64,000 nt of DNA from Streptomyces sp. NK15101 (lineage in GTDB: Bacteria; Actinomycetota; Actinomycetes; Streptomycetales; Streptomycetaceae), in NCBI RefSeq assembly GCF_020400725.1, contig NZ_JAINVG010000005.1, positions 62,001-126,000 on the forward strand. The letters run 5' to 3'. How positions within the stretch are numbered: position 1 is the stretch's first letter; each line of letters begins with the position of its first letter. A model generated the notes under the pieces. The model was not told the origin of the DNA. It ran no database searches and worked only from the letters and a program-made list of their open reading frames with translations. The position numbers and the translations under genes were made by a program. Shown in pieces: positions 11,119 through 21,331 of this stretch.

Positions 11119-11382
11119 ATGGCAGTGGGTACGAGCACGGACGCGGGCACGGAAGAGGAGGCCCTCGGTTACGAGCAGGCGCGGGACGAGCTGATCGAGG
11201 TCGTCCGGCGCCTGGAGGCGGGCGGGACGTCCCTGGAGGAGTCCCTGGCGCTCTGGGAGCGGGGCGAGGAGCTGGCGAAGGTGTGCCGGCGCCGTCTGGA
11301 GGGGGCGCGGGCCCGGCTCGACGCCTCGCTGGCTGCGGAGCGCGCGGCCGAGGCGGACGCGGAGGAGGACGGGGACGAGTAG
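11119..11382 (+). CDS. xseB: Exodeoxyribonuclease VII small subunit
   Basis: The protein has 87 residues, the usual size for XseB. The core is the family helical hairpin: LGYEQARDELIEVVRRLEAG, then SLEESLALWERGEELAKVC. Several XseB copies wrap the XseA coiled coils. ATG 11119 was chosen because GGAG lies six bases upstream; an ATG at 11107 and another further upstream are in frame but lack a site. The acidic C-terminal tail is common in actinobacterial homologues. It is probably cotranscribed with xseA. Confidence 0.95.
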   Translation: MAVGTSTDAGTEEEALGYEQARDELIEVVRRLEAGGTSLEESLALWERGEELAKVCRRRLEGARARLDASLAAERAAEADAEEDGDE

Positions 11383-11394
11383 GCCCCGCATGTA

Positions 11395-11460
11395 GACTCC
11401 GAGTGAAACGGATCACTATCCGGATGTATTAGTTGAATTTTCATCAATTGCGGGCGTACT
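11395..11460 (+). promoter_or_regulatory. AT-rich promoter/operator of the nitroreductase gene
   Basis: The 140 bases between xseB and the nitroreductase are much richer in A/T than their surroundings. They contain the element AGTTGAATTTTCATCAATT (11431-11449), with TTGA/TCAA ends resembling a MarR- or HxlR-type operator. The regulator is not encoded nearby. This is inference from composition and symmetry only. Confidence 0.4.
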
Positions 11461-11522
11461 GTCGAGACATCGCTTGAATCTTGTACGAGCGAACCCCCCT
11501 TGCAGTTCGGAAGGTACGCAGC

Positions 11523-12113
11523 ATGTCTCTCGCCCTCGACGCCGTCGCCCAGGACCTCCTCTTCCGTGAGGCCCGTACCGCCAACACGTTCACCGACGAG
11601 CCGGTGACCGACGAGCAGGTCCAGGCGATCTACGACCTGGTGAAGTACGGCCCCACCGCCTTCAACCAGACCCCGCTGCGCATCACCCTGGTCCGCTCCC
11701 CCGAGGCCCGCGAGCGCCTGGTGAAGCACATGGCCGAGGGCAACCAGGCCAAGACCGCCGCCGCCCCGCTGGTCGCGATCCTCTCGGCCGACAACGAGTT
11801 CCACGAGGACCTGCCGGCGCTGCTCCCGCACTTCCCGCAGGCCAAGGACATGTTCTTCTCCGAGCGTCCGGTCCGTGAGGGCTCCGCGCTGCTGAACGCC
11901 GCCCTCCAGGCCGCGTACTTCATCGTGGGCGTCCGCGCCGCCGGCCTGGCCGCCGGCCCGATGACCGGCCTGGACTTCGCCGGTGTCCAGAAGGAGTTCC
12001 TGGACGACGACCACACCCCGCTGATGGTCGTCAACATCGGCAAGCCGGGCGAGGACGCCTGGTTCCCGCGCTCCCCTCGCCTCTCGTACGACGAGGTCGT
12101 CACCACCGTCTGA
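11523..12113 (+). CDS. Malonic semialdehyde reductase-like nitroreductase (RutE/HadB family)
   Basis: The 196-residue protein is an FMN-dependent nitroreductase-fold oxidoreductase. The RutE-like pattern is clear: [19 protein letters not shown] at the N-terminus, [18 protein letters not shown] for flavin binding, and [20 protein letters not shown] in the middle. It ends with [23 protein letters not shown]. The family reduces malonic semialdehyde to 3-hydroxypropionate in pyrimidine catabolism, but the other rut genes are absent here, so its substrate in this organism is open. GGAAGG precedes the start at good spacing. A strong hairpin follows the gene. Confidence 0.9.
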   Translation: MSLALDAVAQDLLFREARTANTFTDEPVTDEQVQAIYDLVKYGPTAFNQTPLRITLVRSPEARERLVKHMAEGNQAKTAAAPLVAILSADNEFHEDLPALLPHFPQAKDMFFSERPVREGSALLNAALQAAYFIVGVRAAGLAAGPMTGLDFAGVQKEFLDDDHTPLMVVNIGKPGEDAWFPRSPRLSYDEVVTTV

Positions 12114-12140
12114 GCCTGACGGCACACGGGAACGGCACAC

Positions 12141-12177
12141 GGAAGGGCCCCGCACTCCACGAGTGCGGGGCCCTTCC
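12141..12177. terminator. Hairpin terminator between convergent genes
   Basis: Two perfect 17-base arms (GGAAGGGCCCCGCACTC and its complement) flank a three-base loop. It lies between the nitroreductase and the end of the DUF4245 gene and is likely to serve both strands. Confidence 0.85.
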
Positions 12178-12184
12178 TCGCGTC

Positions 12185-12700
12185 TCAGGCCTTCTTCGCC
12201 TGGAGCGAGCCGGCCATCTCGGCCAGCCGCTCGAAGGAGGCCGTGCCGGCCACCACGGTCGTCGCGCCGTTCTCCGTACGGACCAGCGCGTCGTACTTCG
12301 GTCCCTCCCAGCGCTGCCAGACCCGCCCGGCCACCGTCTGGGTCTTCCCGGTGTTCTTCGCCTTCCGGGTCACCTCGGGCACGAACTTCCCCGGCTCCGC
12401 CGTCGACTGGTTGACGGCCACGTACTGGGTGTCCGGGGAGATGAAACCGAGCTGCCAGGCGTCGCTCTTCTCGCGCTTGTACGAGACGACCGTCGCCTTC
12501 CATCCCTCGCCCAGGCCCTCGGGGGCCAGCACCGGATAGGGCGCCACCCGCTGGGCCGTGAGGAGCTCGACCCGGTAGTCCTTCGCCTTGATCGGTTCGG
12601 CGCTCTCGTCGTGCGGGATGAAGAGATACATCACGCCCGCGGCGACCATGATCACCCCGAGGGACTGGAACATCCCGCGTACCGTCTGCCTACCTCGCAT
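12185..12700 (-). CDS. DUF4245 membrane-anchored protein
   Basis: The protein has 171 residues from the ATG at 12700, or 177 from an in-frame ATG at 12718. I prefer 12700 because GGTGGGC lies upstream. One membrane helix near the N-terminus ([15 protein letters not shown]) precedes an extracytoplasmic domain with the DUF4245 text [20 protein letters not shown] and [20 protein letters not shown]4245 proteins are conserved next to glpX throughout actinobacteria, as here, but their function is unknown. It diverges from glpX across 135 bases. Confidence 0.88.
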   Translation of the reverse strand: MRGRQTVRGMFQSLGVIMVAAGVMYLFIPHDESAEPIKAKDYRVELLTAQRVAPYPVLAPEGLGEGWKATVVSYKREKSDAWQLGFISPDTQYVAVNQSTAEPGKFVPEVTRKAKNTGKTQTVAGRVWQRWEGPKYDALVRTENGATTVVAGTASFERLAEMAGSLQAKKA

Positions 12701-12835
12701 ACCTGCCACGCCCACCATGGTCGCATCATGGTGTCCTGCTCATACGTGGGGCCCTCTGCTCATTTTGTCGACGTACCGATAGAGTCGCATCACCCTCTTT
12801 TTCCCGGCCGTCGCCGTACAGAAAGGTGCGCTCCG

Positions 12836-13870
12836 ATGACCGAGCACCACCACCTTCCGCCCGAGCTTGTCGTTTCTCCCGAGGCCCCCGACCGCAACCT
12901 CGCCCTGGAGCTGGTCCGCGTCACGGAGGCCGCCGCCATGGCCGCCGGCCGCTGGGTCGGCCGCGGCGACAAGATCGGCGCGGACGGGGCGGCGGTCAAC
13001 GCCATGCGGACCCTGATCTCCACCGTCTCGATGAACGGCGTCGTCGTCATCGGCGAGGGCGAGAAGGACGAAGCCCCCATGCTCTTCAACGGCGAGCGGG
13101 TCGGCGACGGCACCGGCGCCGAGGTCGACATCGCGGTCGACCCGATCGACGGCACCACGCTCAACGCCAAGGGCATGCCGAACGCGATCGCCGTCCTGGC
13201 CGCCGCCGACCGCGGCACCATGTTCGACCCGTCCGCGGTCTTCTACATGGACAAGCTGGTCACCGGCCCGGAGGCCGCCGACTTCGTCGACATCAACGCC
13301 CCCGTCTCGGTCAACATCCGCCGGGTCGCGAAGGCGAAGAGCTCCTCCCCCGAGGACATCACGGTCGTCATCCTGGACCGCCCGCGCCACGAGGGCATCG
13401 TCAAGGAGATCCGCGAGACCGGCGCCCGGATCAAGTTCATCTCGGACGGCGACGTCGCCGGCTCGATCATGGCCGTCCGCGAGGGCACCGGCGTCGACAT
13501 GCTCATGGGCATCGGCGGCACGCCCGAGGGCATCATCTCCGCCTGCGCCATCAAGTGCCTCGGCGGCGTGATCCAGGGCAAGCTGTGGCCCAAGGACGAG
13601 GCCGAGCGCCAGAAGGCCCTGGACGCCGGCCACGACCTGGACCGCGTGCTCTCCACGAACGACCTGGTCAGCGGCGACAACGTGTTCTTCGTCGCGACCG
13701 GCATCACCGACGGCGAGCTGCTGCGCGGGGTGCGCTACCGCGCCGAGACGGCCACCACGCAGTCGCTGGTCATGCGCTCGAAGTCCGGCACGATCCGCCA
13801 GATCGACTCGACGCACCGGCTCTCGAAGCTGCGCGCGTACAGCCAGATCGACTTCGACCGGGCGAAGTAG
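12836..13870 (+). CDS. glpX: Class II fructose-1,6-bisphosphatase
   Basis: GlpX hydrolyses fructose 1,6-bisphosphate in gluconeogenesis. The protein has 344 residues with the metal-binding signature [12 protein letters not shown] near residue 100. [13 protein letters not shown] precedes it and [17 protein letters not shown] follows in the second half. The start is fixed by GAAAGG ten bases upstream of ATG 12836. It diverges from the DUF4245 gene and is followed by a strong hairpin. It is expected to be the main fructose bisphosphatase of the cell, because actinobacteria usually lack the class I enzyme. Confidence 0.97.
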   Translation: MTEHHHLPPELVVSPEAPDRNLALELVRVTEAAAMAAGRWVGRGDKIGADGAAVNAMRTLISTVSMNGVVVIGEGEKDEAPMLFNGERVGDGTGAEVDIAVDPIDGTTLNAKGMPNAIAVLAAADRGTMFDPSAVFYMDKLVTGPEAADFVDINAPVSVNIRRVAKAKSSSPEDITVVILDRPRHEGIVKEIRETGARIKFISDGDVAGSIMAVREGTGVDMLMGIGGTPEGIISACAIKCLGGVIQGKLWPKDEAERQKALDAGHDLDRVLSTNDLVSGDNVFFVATGITDGELLRGVRYRAETATTQSLVMRSKSGTIRQIDSTHRLSKLRAYSQIDFDRAK

Positions 13871-13895
13871 CCGGCCGGCCGGCCGGGAACCGGCC

Positions 13896-13944
13896 GTACG
13901 AAGAGGGGCGCCCCCATGTGCGGTGGGGGCGCCCCTTCCCGTAC
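13896..13944. terminator. Hairpin terminator between glpX and the WhiB-like gene
   Basis: The inner arms GGGGCGCCCCCA and TGGGGGCGCCCC pair perfectly, and the outer GTAC bases also pair across the loop TGTGCGG. It sits between two convergent genes. Confidence 0.8.
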
Positions 13945-13972
13945 GGACCGGGGGCGGGTCTCCGTGGGCCCG

Positions 13973-14344
13973 TCAGCCCGCCTGGGCGATCCGCTCGGTC
14001 GCCGCCGCCTTCCGCAGCTCCACCTCGCGCCGCCGGCGCCGGGCGAGGACGACGCGGCGCTCCGCCGCCGTGAGCCCGCCCCACACGCCGTAAGGCTCGG
14101 GCTGGAGCAGTGCGTGCTCCCGGCACTCGACCATCACGGGACAGCGCGCGCAGACCCTCTTGGCCGCCTCCTCGCGGGCGAGCCGTGCGGCGGTCGGCTC
14201 CTTGGACGGGGCGAAGAAGAGCCCTGCCTCGTCCCGGCGGCACACCGCCTCCGCGTGCCATGGACCGGCCTCGTCCTCCCGGGCAGGGGCGCGCTGAGGG
14301 GGCACGGCGGCGACCTGGAGGGGCTGATGCGGCAGTTGCAGCAC
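13973..14344 (-). CDS. WhiB-family iron-sulfur transcription factor (Wbl)
   Basis: The 123-residue protein has the four 4Fe-4S cysteines of WhiB-like proteins at C35, C65, C68 and C74 (AVCRRDEAGLFF and RVCARCPVMVEC). The GVWGG turn lies at 86-90, followed by a basic C-terminus for DNA contact (AERRVVLARRRRREVEL). Wbl proteins bind the principal sigma factor and control development, antibiotic production or redox responses. The position beside glpX recalls wblI of S. coelicolor, but I did not verify orthology and give no symbol. GTG 14344 has AGGAG six bases upstream. Confidence 0.92.
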   Translation of the reverse strand: MLQLPHQPLQVAAVPPQRAPAREDEAGPWHAEAVCRRDEAGLFFAPSKEPTAARLAREEAAKRVCARCPVMVECREHALLQPEPYGVWGGLTAAERRVVLARRRRREVELRKAAATERIAQAG

Positions 14345-14491
14345 GGTCTACTCCTGACGACGGCTTCGCGAGCGAGCGGCGATGCACCAGCCCTACCCGC
14401 TGTGCGCGCGCCTATGCACTGCGTGCCCCGCCGTTCCGCACTGCGGATACCCGAGGGCGAATTCCGGTCACCTCCGGGCGGTCCCGGATCC

Positions 14492-15211
14492 TCAGTGCCC
14501 GAGGTGCTTGCGGAGCCTGCCCTGGAGGTCGGTGATCCACTTTCCGCGCTTGGGCTTGGCCTCGACGTTCCCGAAGACCGAGTAGCCGTTGACGACGACG
14601 ACCGGCGCCTGCGGGTCGACCCCTTCCAGGGTCACGACCTCGAAGTTCCCGAAGACGCCGCTGCCGCTGCCGCGCAGGCTGATGTTCTCCGGGACCCGGA
14701 CCTCGACGTTCCCGAAGATGGAGGTGGCGTTGATGGTGGTCAGCCGCTGGGCGAAGATCGCCTCGGTCAGGTCCACCTCGACGCTCCCGAAGAGCGCGAA
14801 GGCGTTCGTCCGGCGGCTCACCCGCCAGCGGCCCTTGCGGGTCGTGCTGGAGAAGATCGCGACGAGGTTGTCCGCGGGGCCCTCGGAGCCGTCGGGGCCG
14901 TGGGCGAAGGCCGGCTCGGCGTCCCGGCCGGTGCGGGCGCCCGGCAGGTCGCGGACGATCGGCTCCAACTCGCCGACGGTCTTGGCCCGGTAGACCGCGT
15001 CGATCCGGTCCGAGTGCTCCTCGGCGTCCAGCCGGCCCTCGGCCAGGGCGTCCCGGAGGATGTCGGCGATCCGGTCCCGGTCCGCGTCCGAGGCCCGCAG
15101 CGAGCCCTGCGGATCGGCGAAGGCAGGCCCGGCGAGAGCGGGCTCGGCGGGGGCGGCCGGCCGCTGCGGCCGCGGCTGCTTCTCGGGTTCGGGCTGCTTT
15201 TCGAGGTCCAC
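14492..15211 (-). CDS. DUF1707 and LiaF-like domain protein
   Basis: The protein has 239 residues from GTG 15211. After a Pro/Glu/Ala-rich start, residues about 38-90 form a DUF1707 (SHOCT-like) domain (LRASDADRDRIADILRDALAEGRLD). The second half has a beta-solenoid pattern like the LiaF/DUF2154 cell-wall-response domain, with repeated FGSVEVDL, IFGNVEVRVP, VFGNFEVV and VFGNVEAKP units. It has no membrane segment, unlike many LiaF proteins. No ribosome site precedes the GTG, so it may be translated leaderless. A role in sensing envelope stress is possible by family only. Confidence 0.85.
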   Translation of the reverse strand: MDLEKQPEPEKQPRPQRPAAPAEPALAGPAFADPQGSLRASDADRDRIADILRDALAEGRLDAEEHSDRIDAVYRAKTVGELEPIVRDLPGARTGRDAEPAFAHGPDGSEGPADNLVAIFSSTTRKGRWRVSRRTNAFALFGSVEVDLTEAIFAQRLTTINATSIFGNVEVRVPENISLRGSGSGVFGNFEVVTLEGVDPQAPVVVVNGYSVFGNVEAKPKRGKWITDLQGRLRKHLGH

Positions 15212-15446
15212 GGAACCAGCGTAGCGACACGCGATAGATCGCGACCAGAGGGAACGCCCCGGGCGGACCCCCTAGGGGATCCCTGAGGGACGCCAGGGCT
15301 CCCGGGAGGTGAACCGGAAGGGCCGAGTGGCGGATTGAAGCCACGGCGGAAAACCGCCGCTTTCCGCACGTCCCGGCCCGCCACCACTTCTGTCAGGGTG
15401 TGGACACCGTGCGTGAGCACGGCTGGGGCCGGCGGGAGGGGTTGAC

Positions 15447-16592
15447 GTGACGGGCGTGGCGGAATCGACTGGCACACCGGGCATGTCGGACGGGCCCCGC
15501 CGGCCTGGCGGAACCGGCGGGGCGGGCAAGCCGGGTGGATCAGGCCGGCCCGACGGGTCGGGAACGGAGAGGCCTCACGAGCCCGGCGGATCAGGCGGGC
15601 CCGGCGAATCGGGTGGATCAGGCCGGCCCGACGAGCCTGGCCGAGCAGGCGGGCCCGACGAGCCGGGCGGATCAGGCCGGCTTGCCCGCCCCGCCGGTTC
15701 CGCCGGGCCCGACGAGCCGGGCGGATCAGGCCGGCTCTGCGAGCCTGGAACGGCCCCGGTCGAACTCGCCGCCTTCCAGGGCCTCGTCCTGCGTCGCCTC
15801 GACGAGATCCGCGAGGCGCAGCGCGCCGCGCTCGCCGACCCCACCCGTACGGCTCACCCGGCCGCCGCCCCGGACGCCCCCGACGTCGAGCTGGTCACCG
15901 GCGCCCGGGCCATCGCCGCGCGGTACAGGGGGCTCCAGCGCACCGCCCGCCGGGAGATCCTCGCCCTGGCCGCCGGGCCGGTGGTCGCCGTGCCCGCCGC
16001 CGCCAACTCCGGCCAGCGGGAGGCGATGCGGGCGGGGGTGCGCTACCGCGTGGTGTACGAGCGGGACGCGCTCGCCCTCACCGACTCCGACACGCCGCCG
16101 CTCCTGGAGCACTGGGCCTCGCTCGGCGAGGAGATGCGGGTCGCGTTCGGGTTGCCCCTGAAGCTGGTGCTCGTCGACCGTGCCACGGCCCTCGTCGTCC
16201 CCCTCGCGGCCGCCGGCCCGGAAGACGGCCCGGAAGACGGCCCGGGTGAGCCGCGAAACCCGGAAGGCGACGGGGAGGGCGCCGTTCCCACCGCGACCGT
16301 GCTGAGGTCCCGGCCGCTCCTCGACGCCCTCGGCTGGATCTTCGACCGCGTCTGGGACAGCGCCCTGCCGGTCCCGGCCGCGCTCGCCGCCGCCGTGGAC
16401 GGCCCCCTGACGGCCCACGACCGCCGGCTCCTCACCCTCCTCCTCAACGGCTACACGGACCAGGCGATCGGATCCCAGCTCGGCGTGTCCGAGCGGACCG
16501 TGCAGCGCCGGGTGCGGCGGCTGCTCGCCCTCGCCGGCGCGCGCAGCCGGCTCCAGCTCGGCTGGCACGCCGCCCGCCACCACTGGCTCTGA
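15447..16592 (+). CDS. LuxR-type HTH regulator with long low-complexity N-terminus
   Basis: The protein has 381 residues. GTG 15447 is supported by GGGAGGGG five bases ahead, so the odd N-terminus appears genuine. Residues about 13-100 consist of Gly/Pro/Ser/Arg repeats (GGSGRP, DEPGGSGR) encoded by degenerate DNA repeats. A middle domain from about 103 (AAFQGLVLRRLDEIREAQRAAL, then GPVVAVPAAANSGQREAMRAG and VRYRVVYE) resembles the TrmB-like sensory part of Streptomyces regulators. The C-terminus is a LuxR HTH (LTAHDRRLLTLLLNGYTDQA, then IGSQLGVSERTVQRRVRRLL). It lies 140 bases ahead of the S8 protease on the same strand and probably controls it. Confidence 0.85.
   Translation: MTGVAESTGTPGMSDGPRRPGGTGGAGKPGGSGRPDGSGTERPHEPGGSGGPGESGGSGRPDEPGRAGGPDEPGGSGRLARPAGSAGPDEPGGSGRLCEPGTAPVELAAFQGLVLRRLDEIREAQRAALADPTRTAHPAAAPDAPDVELVTGARAIAARYRGLQRTARREILALAAGPVVAVPAAANSGQREAMRAGVRYRVVYERDALALTDSDTPPLLEHWASLGEEMRVAFGLPLKLVLVDRATALVVPLAAAGPEDGPEDGPGEPRNPEGDGEGAVPTATVLRSRPLLDALGWIFDRVWDSALPVPAALAAAVDGPLTAHDRRLLTLLLNGYTDQAIGSQLGVSERTVQRRVRRLLALAGARSRLQLGWHAARHHWL
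15530..15740 (+). repeat. Degenerate tandem repeats inside the LuxR-type regulator gene
   Basis: Units based on GGGCGGATCAGGCCGGCCCG and CGACGAGCC recur about six times with variable spacing. They encode Gly/Ser/Pro-rich repeats such as DEPGGSGR. The units stay in frame, so copy number could vary without breaking the protein. Confidence 0.7.
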
Positions 16593-16618
16593 AACGTCCG
16601 GAAGCAGGGCCCGGGGCC

Positions 16619-16640
16619 GTCGTGTCGCCTTTACGACACG
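16619..16640. promoter_or_regulatory. Inverted repeat between the LuxR regulator and the S8 protease
   Basis: Perfect seven-base arms CGTGTCG (16621-16627) and CGACACG (16634-16640) are six bases apart, in the short gap before the protease. It may be an operator for the adjacent regulator or a weak terminator; the sequence alone does not decide. Confidence 0.45.
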
Positions 16641-16731
16641 TCGTCAAACCGCCATTGCACAGGCCCTGTTGGGGCCCGGAGGCCATGGCAACGTGTCCGG
16701 CGTTCGCACCCCAGGACGCCGGAAGGACACC

Positions 16732-19338
16732 ATGTCCCGTCGCAGATCCCTCGCGATACCCACCGCCCTCGCGCTCGCCGCCGCCTCCCTCGCCCTCACC
16801 GCGCGCCCCGCCGCGGCCGAGGCCGACCCCACCCCGGTCGACAAGCTGGGCGCCCACGACCGTGCCCTGCTCGACCGGTACGAGCGGCAGCACGACTCCG
16901 CCCGGCGCCTCGCCACGGGCGTCGCCACACCCGACTTCGCCACCCTCCTGATCGCCGTCGCCGACGGCCGTACCGCCGAGGCGGAACGGGCCCTCGCCGA
17001 GCTGGGCGTCGGGACGAGCCGTACCGAGGCGTCCGTCGGCTACCTCAAGGCCAACGTCCCCTTCGACCTCGTCGAGCGGGTCGCGGCCCTCGAATCCGTC
17101 GTCGCCGTCGACCTCGACGAGCTGCTGGAGGTCGAGGACACCCGCGCCGACGGCGGGCTCGCCGCCGAGCCGAAGCCGGGCGCGGTCCTCCCCCAGGCCC
17201 CCTCGGCCACCACCCCGGACGACAACCCGTACATGCCGACCCGCGAGACCGGCTCGACCGCCTTCAAGGCGGAGCACCCGGCCTTCGACGGGCGCGGGGT
17301 CACCATCGGCGTCATGGACACGGGCGTCGACCCGACCCACCCGGCGCTCGCGAAGACCACGACCGGCGAGGACAAGCTGGTCGAGACGGTCACCGGCACC
17401 GATCCGAACAACTTCATCGACCTGCTCTTCGACTCCAGCTGGTTCCTGCTGGGCAAGCACCAGGCCGGTCCGACCGTCCTCACCCCCGACGGCCAGGCCT
17501 GGACCGCGCCGCTCGACTCCGACCTGCGGGTGCAGAACCGCGCGCTGGTGATGCCGGGGGGCGAGCAGAAGAAGATCGGCGTCCTCTTCCGCGACTCGGA
17601 CGGCGCGATCTGGGTCGACACGGACGGCGACTTCGACTTCACCGACGAGGAGGCGATGCGCCGGTTCGGCGAGGGCCGTCAGATCGGGTACCTCGGCACC
17701 GACGACCCGGCGACGCCGCTGAACGAGCGCGTCCCCTTCACCGTGCAGTGGAAGAAGATCAACGCCACCACCATGGGCGTGAACGTCAACGTGATCACCG
17801 AGGCGCACGGCACCCACGTCGCCGGCATCACCGCGGCGAACGGCATGTACGGCGGCGCCATGGACGGCCAGGCACCCGGCGCCAAGCTGGTCTCGATGAA
17901 GGCGTGCCACTCCTTCGGCTGCTCCTCGGCCGCGCTCACCGACGGCATGATCGACCTCGCCACGAAGTACGGCGTCGACGTGATCAACATGTCGATCGGC
18001 TCCAGCCCCGAGCTCAACGACGGCCAGAGCGCCCGCGCGCTCGTCTACAACCGGCTGGTCGACGCCACCGGCGTCCAGCTCTTCATCTCGGCGGGCAACT
18101 CCGGCGCCGGCACGAACACGGTCGGCGACCCGACCGGGGCCGACAGGGTGGTCAGCGTCGGCGCGGCCGTCTCCTCCGACACGTGGTGGGCGAACTACGG
18201 CTCGCCGACGAAGGACGCGCGCGCCATGTTCCCGTTCTCCTCGCGCGGCCCGCGCGAGGACGGCGGTTTCAAACCGGACATCACCGCGCCCGGTGCGGCC
18301 GTCTCCACCACGCCGGACTGGATCGCGCCCGCCTCGGTCCCGGAGACCGGCTACCGGCTGCCGCCCGGCTACTCGATGATGAACGGCACCTCGATGTCGT
18401 CCCCGCAGGCCGCCGGCGCCGGCGCGCTGCTGCTCTCGGCCGCGAAGCAGACCGGCGCGTCCGCCACGCCCGCCGAGCTGCGCGCCGCCATCTACTCGAC
18501 CGCCGGCTGGAACGGCAAGGCCGAGGCCGTCGCGCAGGGCCGAGGCCAGTTCGACGTGCCGAAGGCCTGGTCCGTGCTCGGCAAGGGGCAGGCCGGCACG
18601 GCCGACGCGGTCACCGTCTCCGCGCCCGTCTGCACCCCGCTCTCCGGAAAGCTCGTCACCCCGCACCGCGGCAGCGGCCTATTCAACAGCTGTGCCCCCG
18701 GCGCGGGCGGCCAGGCGGTCGGCGAGGAGCGGACGTACCGGCTGACGGTGACCCGCACCACCGGCGCCGAGGGCCCCGTCACGTACGGGACCGGGCTGAA
18801 GGGCGGCGACGGCACCTTCTCCGTACCGGCTTCCGTGGTGCTCGCCAAGGGCGTGCCGACCACGCTGGAGGTCACGGCGAAGCCGGGCTCGCAGGGCGTC
18901 CACTCCGCGGTCCTCACCCTGGACGACCCGGCCACCCGGGCCGTCGAGCAGCACGCGATGCTCGCGGTCGAGGCCGCCGTCCCCCTGGCCGTCGGCGGCA
19001 CCCCGCTGACCGTCACCGGCGTCACGTACCGCAACGGCACCGTCCACTACACGGTGGCCGTGCCCGCCGGGGCGCAGGCGCTGACCGTCTCGATGGACGG
19101 CCTCGACGAGGGCAGCCAGACCCGCTGGTGGGCCTTCCGGCCGACCGGCGTCTCCGGTGAGAAGTCCGCGGCCGGCACGATCTACTGCTACAACGGCTAT
19201 CTCGACGGCTACGGCTGCGACCCGAAGAGCCGGACGTACGCCCAGCCCGCCGCGGGCGTGTGGGAGCTGGTCGTGGAGGCCCGCCGTACGTCCCCCCTGT
19301 GGGCGAACCCGTACGCGCTGACGGCCACCGTCTCGTAG
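16732..19338 (+). CDS. Secreted subtilisin-like serine protease (S8 family)
   Basis: The 868-residue protein starts at ATG 16732, with GGAAGG seven bases upstream. Residues 1-33 form a Sec-type signal peptide ending near RPAAAEA, followed by an I9-like propeptide region to about residue 130. The catalytic triad of the S8 family is complete: D196 in GVMDTGVDPTHP, H359 in HGTHVAGI, and S554 in GTSMSSPQAAGAGALLLS. Asn in ISAGNSGAG provides the oxyanion hole. The D to H spacing of over 160 residues includes an inserted domain (PNNFIDLLFDSSWFLLGKH and on). The C-terminal 280 residues are beta-rich accessory domains. It is an extracellular degradative or processing protease. Confidence 0.95.
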   Translation: MSRRRSLAIPTALALAAASLALTARPAAAEADPTPVDKLGAHDRALLDRYERQHDSARRLATGVATPDFATLLIAVADGRTAEAERALAELGVGTSRTEASVGYLKANVPFDLVERVAALESVVAVDLDELLEVEDTRADGGLAAEPKPGAVLPQAPSATTPDDNPYMPTRETGSTAFKAEHPAFDGRGVTIGVMDTGVDPTHPALAKTTTGEDKLVETVTGTDPNNFIDLLFDSSWFLLGKHQAGPTVLTPDGQAWTAPLDSDLRVQNRALVMPGGEQKKIGVLFRDSDGAIWVDTDGDFDFTDEEAMRRFGEGRQIGYLGTDDPATPLNERVPFTVQWKKINATTMGVNVNVITEAHGTHVAGITAANGMYGGAMDGQAPGAKLVSMKACHSFGCSSAALTDGMIDLATKYGVDVINMSIGSSPELNDGQSARALVYNRLVDATGVQLFISAGNSGAGTNTVGDPTGADRVVSVGAAVSSDTWWANYGSPTKDARAMFPFSSRGPREDGGFKPDITAPGAAVSTTPDWIAPASVPETGYRLPPGYSMMNGTSMSSPQAAGAGALLLSAAKQTGASATPAELRAAIYSTAGWNGKAEAVAQGRGQFDVPKAWSVLGKGQAGTADAVTVSAPVCTPLSGKLVTPHRGSGLFNSCAPGAGGQAVGEERTYRLTVTRTTGAEGPVTYGTGLKGGDGTFSVPASVVLAKGVPTTLEVTAKPGSQGVHSAVLTLDDPATRAVEQHAMLAVEAAVPLAVGGTPLTVTGVTYRNGTVHYTVAVPAGAQALTVSMDGLDEGSQTRWWAFRPTGVSGEKSAAGTIYCYNGYLDGYGCDPKSRTYAQPAAGVWELVVEARRTSPLWANPYALTATVS

Positions 19339-19483
19339 CGGAACACTCCACATCGGCGCGGTCCCGGTCCCTGGTGAGCCTTACCTCACAGGATCGGGGC
19401 CGCGTCCGCGTCTTAGGCTGGAGGGCGCGCCCGCCAACGGAGGCGGCGCGCCGCTGTCTGCCGAGTGAGGAATGGCCGCCGTC

Positions 19484-21154
<1,671 letters not shown>

Positions 21155-21167
21155 CCGTCACGGCTTC

Positions 21168-21205
21168 CGGAGCCCCCCGGTCCGTCCCCGGACCGGGGGG
21201 CTCCG
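21168..21205. terminator. Hairpin terminator after the class I fumarase
   Basis: Two perfect 16-base arms (CGGAGCCCCCCGGTCC and its complement) are separated by six bases, 13 bases past the fumarase stop. Confidence 0.85.
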
Positions 21206-21239
21206 TCGTCCGCCGGTGTCGATCTCCGCTCAGAAAGAC

Positions 21240-21279
21240 GCTACCGACCGGTAGCCCTCTCGTCGCCTACTGGTCAGTA
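21240..21279 (+). promoter_or_regulatory. Paired TetR-like operators before the HAD phosphatase
   Basis: GCTACCGACCGGTAGC (21240-21255) has seven-base perfect arms. TACTGGTCAGTA (21268-21279) is a second near-palindrome of the same type. Their centres are 26 bases apart, in the only promoter space of the downstream gene. The form TACCGnnCGGTA is common among TetR-family operators. No TetR gene is encoded in the window. Confidence 0.55.
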
Positions 21280-21331
21280 TGGGGCGCGAGCATGTCAACC
21301 ACTGAGCCGGTCGACCCCTCGGGAGCCCCCC

